From NCBI GenBank assembly GCA_045600965.1, contig JAZRYW010000001.1, positions 1 to 44,273 of the forward strand: a DNA stretch of 44,273 bases. The letters are read 5' to 3'. A model generated the notes under the pieces. That model made no database searches. It was not told where the DNA came from and saw only the letters and a list, made by a program, of their open reading frames with translations. A program made the translations under genes and the position numbers. Shown here one piece after another: positions 33,475 through 41,679 of the stretch. This stretch comes from RGIG6374 sp045600965. GTDB taxonomy: Bacteria > Bacteroidota > Bacteroidia > Bacteroidales > UBA932. Positions within the stretch are counted from its first letter, which is position 1. The number at the start of each line of letters is the position of its first letter.

Positions 33475-35085
33475 ATGCTCAAGGGCCTGACAATTAGCAA
33501 TTACGCGCTGATTGACGAACTGGATGTCACTTTCCCGGGACATCTGGTCATCATCACCGGAGAGACCGGCGCCGGCAAGTCCATCTTGCTCGGTGCCTTG
33601 TCTTTGTTGATGGGCGCGCGCTGCGATGTGTCGTCCCTCGGTGACAGACAGCGCAACTGTGTCATCGAGGCCGAGTTTGAAACGGATGCCCGAAGCACCA
33701 TTGTCCGAAGGGTGATATCACCCAACGGCCGCAGCCGATGCTTTGTGGATGATGAGCCTGTCAGCGTGGAGCAGCTCAAGGCCCTGTCCTCATCGCTCTT
33801 GGACATACACAACCAGAACCAGCAGCTTCTTCTTCAGGACAAGGCATTCAAGATGGGGGTGGTGGATCTCTACGCCGATGATGCGGAAGAACTCGAATCC
33901 TACCGACAGACTTATAGGCAGCTGCTTGCCATAGAAGCCGATATACGAAAGGTGGATGAAGACCTTGAGGCATCGAGGAGAGACCGTGACTATATCGAAT
34001 TCCAGCACAGCCAGCTTGCCGGGGCGTTTCTGGTGGATGGGGAGCTGGAGGAGCTCGAAGCCGAGCAGGCATCCCTTGCAAACGCAGAATCCATCAGGGA
34101 AAGCCTTACGTCGGTCCTTCACAGGCTTGAAAATGAAAACTGGTCGCTTGACCGCAGTCTGAAGGACTCGGGCAGCATACTTGAGCGCTCTTCCGTATGG
34201 CTGCCTTCCCTGGGGCCCCTTGCAGGGAGGATGGACAGCGCCCGCATAGAACTGAAGGACATCGTCTGTGAGCTGGAGTCCGCCTGTGAAAGGGTCAACG
34301 CTTTGCCCGAGCGGCTGCAGTGGCTGGATGACCGCATTGCCTTGATACACGGCCTGCTCAGGAAGTTCGGCGTTTCCACGGTGGCCGAACTTATAGAGAA
34401 AAGGGATTCGTTCGGCCGCAGCCTTTGTGATACCGGCGCGCTTTCCGAACGTCGGGAGGACCTTCTCCGTCAGCATCGTGAAATGGAACAGCAGTGCTCT
34501 GAAGCGTCTGCAAGGCTTCACGACAAAAGGGTTGAGGCGTCAATCCGGCTTGCGGAACAGATTGTCGGCGAAGTGCGCCAGCTGATGATGGAGCACGCCG
34601 AACTCAGCATTGAAGTCCGTGACACCGCCCTCCGCGGGGCTTCCGGAACGGATGAAGTGGAATTCCTTTTCAGCGCCAACGGAGGAGAGAAACTGCCTCT
34701 TGAAAAATGCGCGTCCGGTGGCGAGACTTCAAGGCTTATGTTGTGCATCAAGTCCATTATGGCGTCAAGACAGGGTATGCCCACTATGATATTCGATGAG
34801 ATCGACACCGGCGTTTCAGGAGGCATAGCCGACAGGATGGGTGACCTTATCGGAAGGATGGGCGCCGATATGCAGGTCATAGCCATCACCCACCTTCCCC
34901 AGATAGCCTGCAAGGGTGACGCGCATTTTCTTGTGCGCAAGGATTTTGCCGATGGCATCGCCCACACTTCCGTTATTCCCATAGATGGGGAGGCCCGCGT
35001 GATGGAGGTGGCAAGGATGCTTTCCGGTGCCAGGATGAGTCCGGAAGCGGTCGCCAACGCCCGCTCCCTTCTTTCACAGAACTGA
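33475..35085 (+). CDS. recN: DNA repair protein RecN
   Basis: A 536-aa SMC-like ATPase acting in double-strand break repair. The N-terminal Walker A GETGAGKSILLGALSLLMG begins near residue 29, coiled coil spans about 150-370, and the C-terminal ATPase half has signature CASGGETSRLML and Walker B MIFDEIDTGVSGG. Size fits the family. Confidence 0.93.
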   Translation: MLKGLTISNYALIDELDVTFPGHLVIITGETGAGKSILLGALSLLMGARCDVSSLGDRQRNCVIEAEFETDARSTIVRRVISPNGRSRCFVDDEPVSVEQLKALSSSLLDIHNQNQQLLLQDKAFKMGVVDLYADDAEELESYRQTYRQLLAIEADIRKVDEDLEASRRDRDYIEFQHSQLAGAFLVDGELEELEAEQASLANAESIRESLTSVLHRLENENWSLDRSLKDSGSILERSSVWLPSLGPLAGRMDSARIELKDIVCELESACERVNALPERLQWLDDRIALIHGLLRKFGVSTVAELIEKRDSFGRSLCDTGALSERREDLLRQHREMEQQCSEASARLHDKRVEASIRLAEQIVGEVRQLMMEHAELSIEVRDTALRGASGTDEVEFLFSANGGEKLPLEKCASGGETSRLMLCIKSIMASRQGMPTMIFDEIDTGVSGGIADRMGDLIGRMGADMQVIAITHLPQIACKGDAHFLVRKDFADGIAHTSVIPIDGEARVMEVARMLSGARMSPEAVANARSLLSQN

Positions 35086-35106
35086 TAATCAATAACCTGC
35101 AATACT

Positions 35107-36888
35107 ATGGAAAGGGAACAGATGCTCCTCAATCTTCGTGCATATATGGCTCAAAACGCCATAGATGCTATGATCATACCGTCAAACGACCCCCATTTCG
35201 GGGAATATGTACCCGACAGGTTCAAGCAGAGGGAGCTTCTAAGCGGATTCACCGGGGAGGCAGGCACTTTGGCTGTCACCGCCTCCAAGGCGGCGCTGTG
35301 GACCGATTCCCGTTTCTTCATATCAGCCGCCGAACAGTTGAAGGGCAGCGGGATATCACTGATGAAACTCAAGGTGGAAGGCACCCCCACCATCGCTCAG
35401 TGGCTTTCTGACAACCTGCAGCCAGGCGGCAGGGTCGCCGTTGACGGAGACCTGTACTCTCTCGATTCCTTCCGCTCCCTGGAGCGTGAACTCCACGGAC
35501 TCGCGCTTGTGGCAGTGGATGATCCTTTCGACGGCATCTGGCCCGGTCGTCCGGCTCTCCCCTTCAATCCGGTTGAACTTATGCCCCAGGAGTACAGCGG
35601 AGCATCGGCGCGCTCCAAGCACGAGGCTTTGATCAGCCGTTTTTCCGCCTATGGCAATTTCGCTTATATCATCAGCGAATGCGACCAGGTGATGTGGATG
35701 TTCAACGTCCGTGGTTCGGACATAGAGTACAATGCCGTAGCGATATCCTACGCGGTGGTTACCCCCTCCGATATGTACCTGTTCGTCGAACCGTCGGCTG
35801 TAGAGCCCCGGGCCCTCGAATATCTGGCCTCCGAGGGTGTTACGGTATGCCGTTACAGTGATTTCAAATCATTCCTCTCCGCGCTTCCGGACGATGTCGT
35901 CAGGATAGCGCCCTTGTCCGGACTGTCCCTTTCGTGCTGGACTGCCGCCGGCGGTGACAGCGTGCGTTTCGTGGATGACAGCGGGGACCACGGATACATA
36001 TCCTTCCTCAGAAGCCGCAAGAACCCTGTTGAGGTTGAAGGCTTCCGCAAGGCTTTCCTCCTTGATGGCATAGCGTGGGTCAAGGTGCTGAAACATATTG
36101 ATGACAACATTGCAGGAGGTTCCCTGACCGAATGGAACGTGTCCCGAAAGTTCATTGAATACCGTTCCGCAAGCGACCTTTACCGTGGCGAGAGTTTCGA
36201 ACCCATAGTGGCTTTCGGGCCCAACGCCGCCGCGCCCCATTATTCCATAAGCGGGGAAGGGGACTGTTCGGCCATCCGGCCTCACGGCTTCCTTCTTATG
36301 GACACCGGCGGCCATTATGCCTGCGGAACGACCGACACTACAAGGACCCTCTCCTTCGGGGAAATGACCTCCGAGCAGAAACGTGACTACACGCTGGTCC
36401 TCAAGGGAATGATACAGCTTGCCTGCGCAAAGTTCCCTGCGGGAACGCGGGGTGCCCAGCTCGACATACTGGCGCGTGGACCCGTGTTCTCCGGCGGCAG
36501 GATATACTATCACGGCACGGGGCACGGTATCGGGCATCGCCTGTGTGTCCACGAAAGTCCTCAGATCAGGATGGAGGAAAGCCCGATTGTCCTTGACAGG
36601 GGGATGATACTTTCCGATGAGCCCGGAATCTATCTCGAAGGCCGCTACGGCATAAGGATAGAGAACTGCAATCTCATAACGGACTACCTGTCTTCTGATA
36701 TCAGCTATTTCCAGTTCGAGCCCCTGACCCTGGTTCCCATCGAGACACGGAGCATAGATAAAAAAACACTCGGGGCTGAATGCGCCGAGTGGTTGAACTG
36801 CTATAACAGGAGGGTGCTCGAGACGCTGTCTCCCTATCTCACCCGGGACGAGAAGCGCTGGCTTGAAGAGCGCACCACGTCTATCTGA
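35107..36888 (+). CDS. pepP: Xaa-Pro aminopeptidase (M24 family)
   Basis: A 593-aa enzyme that removes N-terminal residues preceding proline. Two N-terminal creatinase-like domains precede the M24 pita-bread domain, whose metal ligands are visible: DTGGHYACGTTDTTRT, GTGHGIGHRL with VHESPQ, LSDEPGIYLEG and IRIENCNL. The three-domain size matches the eukaryote-like aminopeptidase P found in this phylum. Its last 55 nt overlap the end of the convergent LysM gene. Confidence 0.93.
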   Translation: MEREQMLLNLRAYMAQNAIDAMIIPSNDPHFGEYVPDRFKQRELLSGFTGEAGTLAVTASKAALWTDSRFFISAAEQLKGSGISLMKLKVEGTPTIAQWLSDNLQPGGRVAVDGDLYSLDSFRSLERELHGLALVAVDDPFDGIWPGRPALPFNPVELMPQEYSGASARSKHEALISRFSAYGNFAYIISECDQVMWMFNVRGSDIEYNAVAISYAVVTPSDMYLFVEPSAVEPRALEYLASEGVTVCRYSDFKSFLSALPDDVVRIAPLSGLSLSCWTAAGGDSVRFVDDSGDHGYISFLRSRKNPVEVEGFRKAFLLDGIAWVKVLKHIDDNIAGGSLTEWNVSRKFIEYRSASDLYRGESFEPIVAFGPNAAAPHYSISGEGDCSAIRPHGFLLMDTGGHYACGTTDTTRTLSFGEMTSEQKRDYTLVLKGMIQLACAKFPAGTRGAQLDILARGPVFSGGRIYYHGTGHGIGHRLCVHESPQIRMEESPIVLDRGMILSDEPGIYLEGRYGIRIENCNLITDYLSSDISYFQFEPLTLVPIETRSIDKKTLGAECAEWLNCYNRRVLETLSPYLTRDEKRWLEERTTSI

Positions 36889-38594
36889 TAGTCGCTGTTG
36901 TATATTATGCTTCTGGTAGCTGTGTTGCGGTAACCGCCCTCATCGCTGCGGACAAAGCTGACTTCGCTTTGCAGAAGGCTCATCGTATGTTGGGGGGCCA
37001 TCGTGATGAAATCGCTGCCGTACTTTGCCAGTGCAGTCAGGAAATACAGGGCTATGTCGTGGCCCTGGAAGGCGAACTGTGAAGGCTCGGCATTGTACAG
37101 GGCACGGTATTGTTTCACGAAAGTCTTCGTATAGGAATCCGAGTAGTCAACGAAATAGGGGAGACTGATGTGAAGGTTGAGATTGTGATAGTAATCCATA
37201 TCAACCTTGTCGAAGTTGCGCCATTTCGGAAGTCCGTAGACCTCGATGGGATAGCTTTTGAGTATGTTGAGGTTACGGAGCACGTCAAGAACGAAAGCCT
37301 CGTTTTCAGAAGCCACCACAACCTTGTTGACCTTGTCCGGGCTCAATTTGGCCGTCATCTGCGTACCTATGTCCCTTCCGTCCAGGATGCGATAGCTGAA
37401 CTCCGAGTATCTTATGCCGCCGCCTTCAAGAATCGACTTGAATTCAGGAGCCATATCGGGATTCTCGGACTCGTATATCAGCAGCACGGAACTGCGGTCA
37501 TCGGCGCCCATCGATTCCACGAGGTTGTGCCTTTGCGCGGACGGCCTGGTGGGGAACTGGAAAAGGTAGGGTGAATTGTCCACAAGCGCATCCGCCTTCT
37601 GGTCCATAGGGGACACGAAGGGTATTCGGTTGAAGTTGCAGAAACCTGCCATCTGAGACAGTTCGTCACTGTTCACGGGACCGATGATCAGGTCCTCATC
37701 GAGAAGCTGGGTATTGCGGAGTATCTCGTCCGCTCCTTTGCGGGATATGTCGTAAACGGAAAGGTCCACGTGGATGTCTTGACCCTTGAGGTTGTTCATC
37801 GCAAGCAGGAAGCCGCAGTAGAAATCCATATAGTTCGTGCTTCCGGTGCCTTCCTTGATGTCGAATGGAAGAAGGAGGGACACCTTTGCCGGATGGGATG
37901 CCGAAAACCTTGCGTGGCGCGTGAACGGTGTTTCGCAGCCCTCTTCAGCGGTTTTCGGATTTACGGTCTGCGTGGAGTCGGAATCAGCGGCCTGCTGCTG
38001 TGCGGCTGGATCCGCAGGCGGAATGTATCTGCCGGTTACGGTTTCTCCGGGATTGGGGATATATAGAATCTGACCGATGGACAACTCCTCGGAAGTCAGT
38101 CCGTTGAGCTTCATCAGGTCTTTCAGGGAGACCTCATATTTGGCGGCGATGTCCTGCGCGGACATAATGACGGCCTCGAACCATTTGACCCTGTGCGTCC
38201 TGTATTTTCCCTGAGTGGCCTCCTTCCGGGCGGAAACCGCGGATTTTCCCTTCCTCACGGGAGGCTCTGTCTGATAGACGGCGGCAACGGGCGCGGTTTC
38301 AGGCTCTTCCGCCTTCACTTCCTGTATGTTGTCGGGGATGAAAATGGTGGTTCCTTCCTTGAGAGCGTCGCCAACCTGGGGATTTGCCTTCCTGATCTGC
38401 TCCACGGTCACGTTGTAAGCCCTGCTCAGAGAAAACAGCGTCTGCTTCGGCTTGACCTTGTGGACCCTGAACTTTTCACCCTTGACATTGATGATCTCAT
38501 CGGACACGCTTACAGGCGGAGCGACGTATCCCTGCCCCCGGACAGTTCCGCAGGCAAGGATCGTGAACAATGCTGCAAGGATGAAGTTTCTCAT
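36834..38594 (-). CDS. LysM and periplasmic-binding-protein-like exported protein
   Basis: A 586-aa exported protein: signal peptide (GTVRG-Q near 21), LysM 1 (about 43-87, HKVKPKQTLFSLSRAYNVT), a linker, LysM 2 (about 132-178), a Gln/Pro-rich linker, then a type 1 periplasmic-binding fold (about 240-575, e.g. KVSLLLPFDIKEG). Such proteins resemble LpoA-like or amino-acid ABC receptor modules fused to peptidoglycan-binding domains; the ligand is unknown. No ABC permease lies nearby, so a structural or regulatory role at the wall is more likely than uptake. It follows the skp gene by 3 nt. Confidence 0.8.
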   Translation of the reverse strand: MRNFILAALFTILACGTVRGQGYVAPPVSVSDEIINVKGEKFRVHKVKPKQTLFSLSRAYNVTVEQIRKANPQVGDALKEGTTIFIPDNIQEVKAEEPETAPVAAVYQTEPPVRKGKSAVSARKEATQGKYRTHRVKWFEAVIMSAQDIAAKYEVSLKDLMKLNGLTSEELSIGQILYIPNPGETVTGRYIPPADPAAQQQAADSDSTQTVNPKTAEEGCETPFTRHARFSASHPAKVSLLLPFDIKEGTGSTNYMDFYCGFLLAMNNLKGQDIHVDLSVYDISRKGADEILRNTQLLDEDLIIGPVNSDELSQMAGFCNFNRIPFVSPMDQKADALVDNSPYLFQFPTRPSAQRHNLVESMGADDRSSVLLIYESENPDMAPEFKSILEGGGIRYSEFSYRILDGRDIGTQMTAKLSPDKVNKVVVASENEAFVLDVLRNLNILKSYPIEVYGLPKWRNFDKVDMDYYHNLNLHISLPYFVDYSDSYTKTFVKQYRALYNAEPSQFAFQGHDIALYFLTALAKYGSDFITMAPQHTMSLLQSEVSFVRSDEGGYRNTATRSIIYNSDYQIDVVRSSSQRFSSRVR

Positions 38595-38597
38595 AGG

Positions 38598-39203
38598 CTA
38601 TTTGTTCCTGTTGGCCACGTACTCGGCGTTGAGCCCGTTGAGAATCTCTTCAGTGATGTTGAGTCCGGTGTTGCCGGTGATCACGGTGCCGGTGGCGTTG
38701 CTGGTGGACAGGATGATTGAGAACTGCTTCTCGGCATTGTACTTGTCCACGTATTCCTGGATGGCGTTCATCACCTGGTTGATGCGGACGCTTTCCTCTT
38801 CAGCGAGTTCGTTCTGCCTGCGGCTGGCCTCTTCCTGAAGGCTCTGCTGGCGCTGGAGAAGGCTCTGCTGCTGTTCTTCCGCCTTGGATCTGGTCAGGAG
38901 ACCTTTCTGCACGCTGTTCTCGAAGCTCTTTGCATCGCTTTCCCATTTGTTGCCCTTCTTTGTGAGTTCGTCGGAAACCTGCTGGGCCATTCCCTGGAAT
39001 TCGGTCATAAGGTCGTTGTACATATCATATCCTGCAACGATGGAGTCGAGCTGGATGTATACTATGTCGCCTGCGACTGCGGTGACGTTGTCCGATGATA
39101 CTATTTCAGCGGAGGTTTTGCCGGAACCGGTGATTGAAATGACAAGGGCGGCGATGCCGCAAACCAGTGCGATGACGCTGAGAATTAAAGGTGTGTTTTT
39201 CAT
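38598..39203 (-). CDS. skp: OmpH/Skp-family periplasmic chaperone
   Basis: A 201-aa protein with an N-terminal hydrophobic segment (about 5-26), then the OmpH/Skp pattern: IVYIQLDSIVAGYDMYNDL start, a long charged helical pair (AEEQQQSLLQRQQSLQEEA region), and a closing FSIILSTSNATG strand. Skp holds unfolded outer-membrane proteins for BamA. The N-terminal segment may be an uncleaved anchor. A minus-strand TATATTTG at 39246-39253 is a good promoter candidate, lying at the 3' edge of pdxJ. Confidence 0.82.
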   Translation of the reverse strand: MKNTPLILSVIALVCGIAALVISITGSGKTSAEIVSSDNVTAVAGDIVYIQLDSIVAGYDMYNDLMTEFQGMAQQVSDELTKKGNKWESDAKSFENSVQKGLLTRSKAEEQQQSLLQRQQSLQEEASRRQNELAEEESVRINQVMNAIQEYVDKYNAEKQFSIILSTSNATGTVITGNTGLNITEEILNGLNAEYVANRNK

Positions 39204-39245
39204 TTGAGAAGTTATTTATTATTATGATTGTCAGATATGGGAGCG

Positions 39246-39253
39246 CAAATATA
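39246..39253 (-). promoter_or_regulatory. -7 element upstream of skp
   Basis: Minus-strand TATATTTG, 42 bp before the skp ATG; no clear TTTG at the expected upstream distance, which would fall in pdxJ. Confidence 0.5.
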
Positions 39254-39254
39254 G

Positions 39255-39974
39255 TTAAAAAACCGTTAATTGCCGTAAGTATGAGTGAATTGTGTTTTCC
39301 AGGCCGAGATACAGCGCCTCGCATATCAGAGCGTGCCCTATCGACACTTCGTCAAGATGCCTGACATTTCTGGCAAACCAGTTGAGGTTCTTCAGGTTGA
39401 GGTCGTGTCCTGCATTCACTCCGAGCCCCAGGCTATGGGCCTCCTCGGCTGCGGCGGCGTATGGCCTGACGGCCTTCTGCGGGTCAGCGGCGAAATTGCG
39501 CGCATACGGCTCCGTGTACAGTTCTATGCGGTCACAACCGGTCTGAGCGGCGTAACGCACCATTTCTATGTCGGGATCGACGAAGACCGAGGTCCTGATT
39601 CCCTCGCGGTGGAAAGTGGCGCATACTTCCCTGAGGAACGAAAGGTTGTCCCTAGTGTTCCATCCGGCGTTGGATGTGATGGCGTCGTGCGCGTCGGGCA
39701 CAAGCGTAACCTGGGTGGGGCGGATCCTGCACACGAGTTTCACGAAACGGTCTATTGGGTTGCCCTCGATGTTGAATTCAGTGGTGAGGATGGGTTTGAG
39801 CGTCTCAACGTCGCTGTATCGGATATGCCTTTCGTCGGGCCGCGGGTGAACCGTGATGCCCTGAGCCCCGAATCTCTCGCAGTCGAGCGCAACTTGAACC
39901 ACGTCGGGCATATTGCCTCCTCTGGCATTGCGAAGCGTTGCGATCTTGTTGATATTTACGCTGAGATTGGTCAT
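39255..39974 (-). CDS. pdxJ: Pyridoxine 5'-phosphate synthase
   Basis: A 239-aa TIM-barrel enzyme for the last ring-closing step of DXP-dependent vitamin B6 synthesis. NINKIATLRNARGG, ITVHPRPDERHIR, VTLVPD, SVFVDPD and VNAGHDLNLKNL match PdxJ active-site segments. The DXP-independent PdxST route is not seen here. It is divergent from nadK; a minus-strand TATTTTTG at 39993-40000 is the likely -7 element. Confidence 0.95.
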   Translation of the reverse strand: MTNLSVNINKIATLRNARGGNMPDVVQVALDCERFGAQGITVHPRPDERHIRYSDVETLKPILTTEFNIEGNPIDRFVKLVCRIRPTQVTLVPDAHDAITSNAGWNTRDNLSFLREVCATFHREGIRTSVFVDPDIEMVRYAAQTGCDRIELYTEPYARNFAADPQKAVRPYAAAAEEAHSLGLGVNAGHDLNLKNLNWFARNVRHLDEVSIGHALICEALYLGLENTIHSYLRQLTVF

Positions 39975-39992
39975 ACGTGGACAATGTTTTTA

Positions 39993-40040
39993 CAAAAATA
40001 GTCAAAAAGAGCAAAAATTGACCATTAATTGGTAAATTTG
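39993..40040. promoter_or_regulatory. Divergent -7 elements of pdxJ and nadK
   Basis: TATTTTTG on the minus strand (39993-40000) for pdxJ and TAAATTTG on the plus strand (40033-40040) for nadK. Neither has a perfectly spaced TTTG. Confidence 0.5.
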
Positions 40041-40061
40041 CCTTTCTAATGCAAACAGGAT

Positions 40062-40940
40062 ATGACAATTGCGGTATATGGTCGTGACGCTGTGGACTTC
40101 CGCACTACGGAGGCCCTGCTGGAGCATCTCTCGGCGAGAGGCGTTTCGCTGGCTGTCTATGAGCCGTTCCTTTCGACATTTCCCCACAGCCTGATATCAT
40201 CGCTACGGCAGCACGCCGTCTTCTGCGATGTGTCACAGCTGGATGAGAAACCCTCGCTGTGCATCTCGATCGGCGGCGACGGCACCCTGCTTGCCGCAAT
40301 GTCCACAATGGCCCACCACGGCATTCCGGTGGCGGGCATCAACCTGGGACGTCTCGGTTTCCTTACCGCCGCCAGGGCGTCGGAAGGCCTGGATTTTGTC
40401 GATGCCCTTGTTTCCGGCAACTACAATCTCGTCCACAGGAGCTTGCTCGAAGTGTCCTCGCCGGGGCTGCCGTCCGGGTTCGACCCCTTCGCCCTCAACG
40501 AAGTGTCCATCCACCGTGCGGGCCCCGAGATGCTGTCGATCGATGTCAGGGCGGGGGAGATGCGCCTTCCCACCTACTGGGCGGACGGGCTGCTCGTCGC
40601 CACCGCCACCGGCTCCACGGCATACAGCCTCAGCGTCGGCGGACCCGTCGTCACTCCTGACTGCAAGGTGCTCATCATCGCGCCCATCGCGCCGCATAAC
40701 CTCAATATCAGGCCTCTGGTGATACCCGAGGACAGTTCCGTGCAGATATCGGCCTCCTGCCGCAGCGGGAAGTTCAATCTCACCGTTGACAACCGCACTG
40801 CGGAGATGCATTCCGGCTGCGGGATAAACGTCTGCAGGGCGCCTTTTACATTGGATACCGTATCCCTGAACAATACCAGCTTCATAGGAGCCCTCCGCGA
40901 GAAACTCCTCTGGGGCGAGGACAAACGCAACAGAATATGA
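40062..40940 (+). CDS. nadK: NAD kinase
   Basis: A 292-aa kinase making NADP from NAD and ATP. GGDGTLLAAM begins at 71, followed by GINLGRLGFL, NEVSIHR, and TATGSTAYSLSVGGP, the last a substrate-binding signature. Coupled by ATGA to uppS. Confidence 0.95.
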   Translation: MTIAVYGRDAVDFRTTEALLEHLSARGVSLAVYEPFLSTFPHSLISSLRQHAVFCDVSQLDEKPSLCISIGGDGTLLAAMSTMAHHGIPVAGINLGRLGFLTAARASEGLDFVDALVSGNYNLVHRSLLEVSSPGLPSGFDPFALNEVSIHRAGPEMLSIDVRAGEMRLPTYWADGLLVATATGSTAYSLSVGGPVVTPDCKVLIIAPIAPHNLNIRPLVIPEDSSVQISASCRSGKFNLTVDNRTAEMHSGCGINVCRAPFTLDTVSLNNTSFIGALREKLLWGEDKRNRI

Positions 40941-41644
40941 CACCTCAGCACGTATCCATAATAATGGACGGCAACGGACGCTGGGCAGCCCAGCGCGGGC
41001 TCGAGCGTTCAGCCGGCCACGTCGAGGGCGTGGAGAGTGTACGCGCGGTGACCACTGAAGCCGCACGCGCAGGCATACGCTACCTCAGTCTTTATGCCTT
41101 TTCTGAGGAGAACTGGAACAGACCGGCAGCCGAGGTCCAGGCTATAATGGAACTTATGGCGAGGTCCGTCCTGGCCGAGGAAAAGCTGATAATGGACAAT
41201 GATATCCGTTTCAGGGTGCTCGGCAACAGGGCCCACCTCAAGCCTTCCCTTCTGGAAGCCATAGACGATCTTGAGCGCCGCACTGCATCCAACGGCGGTA
41301 TGACTATGCTCATAATGCTCAGCTACAGCGGCAGATGGGACATCGTCCAGGCAGCTCGGAAATACGCTTCTGCCTGTGTTGATGCGGCCCGCGACGGTCT
41401 GCAGGCACCTGAAATCGATGTCAACAGCTTCGGCCGCTACCTGGTGACTGAGGACATCCCCGATCCCGACCTTCTGATACGCACAAGCGGTGAGTTGCGT
41501 CTGAGCAACTACCTTCTCTGGCAGTGCGCATACACCGAGATTTATGTGACCGACACCCTTTGGCCTGATTTTCGCACAAGGGAGTTCAGACGTGCCCTTG
41601 AAAATTACTCAAAGAGGGACCGCCGCTATGGAAATGTCAAATAA
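40937..41644 (+). CDS. uppS: Undecaprenyl pyrophosphate synthase (isoprenyl transferase)
   Basis: A 235-aa cis-prenyltransferase making the lipid carrier for peptidoglycan and surface polysaccharide. IIMDGNGRWA with catalytic Asp11, GHVEGVES, YAFSEENWNRP, and the C-terminal DLLIRTSGELRLSNYLLWQ are all canonical. It precedes bamA by 35 nt, an arrangement common in Bacteroidota. Confidence 0.95.
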   Translation: MTPQHVSIIMDGNGRWAAQRGLERSAGHVEGVESVRAVTTEAARAGIRYLSLYAFSEENWNRPAAEVQAIMELMARSVLAEEKLIMDNDIRFRVLGNRAHLKPSLLEAIDDLERRTASNGGMTMLIMLSYSGRWDIVQAARKYASACVDAARDGLQAPEIDVNSFGRYLVTEDIPDPDLLIRTSGELRLSNYLLWQCAYTEIYVTDTLWPDFRTREFRRALENYSKRDRRYGNVK

Positions 41645-41650
41645 TAAATG

Positions 41651-41658
41651 TATCTTTG
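41651..41658 (+). promoter_or_regulatory. -7 element upstream of bamA
   Basis: TATCTTTG, 21 bp before the ATG at 41680. It suggests that bamA has its own start in addition to readthrough from uppS, and shows that the TTG at 41656 is not the start codon. Confidence 0.5.
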
Positions 41659-41679
41659 CGGACTAATTTCCCCTTCCTG

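Noticed and set aside
40233..41066. Open frame of 277 codons on the minus strand
   Set aside because: Antisense to nadK and uppS, both with full catalytic motifs.
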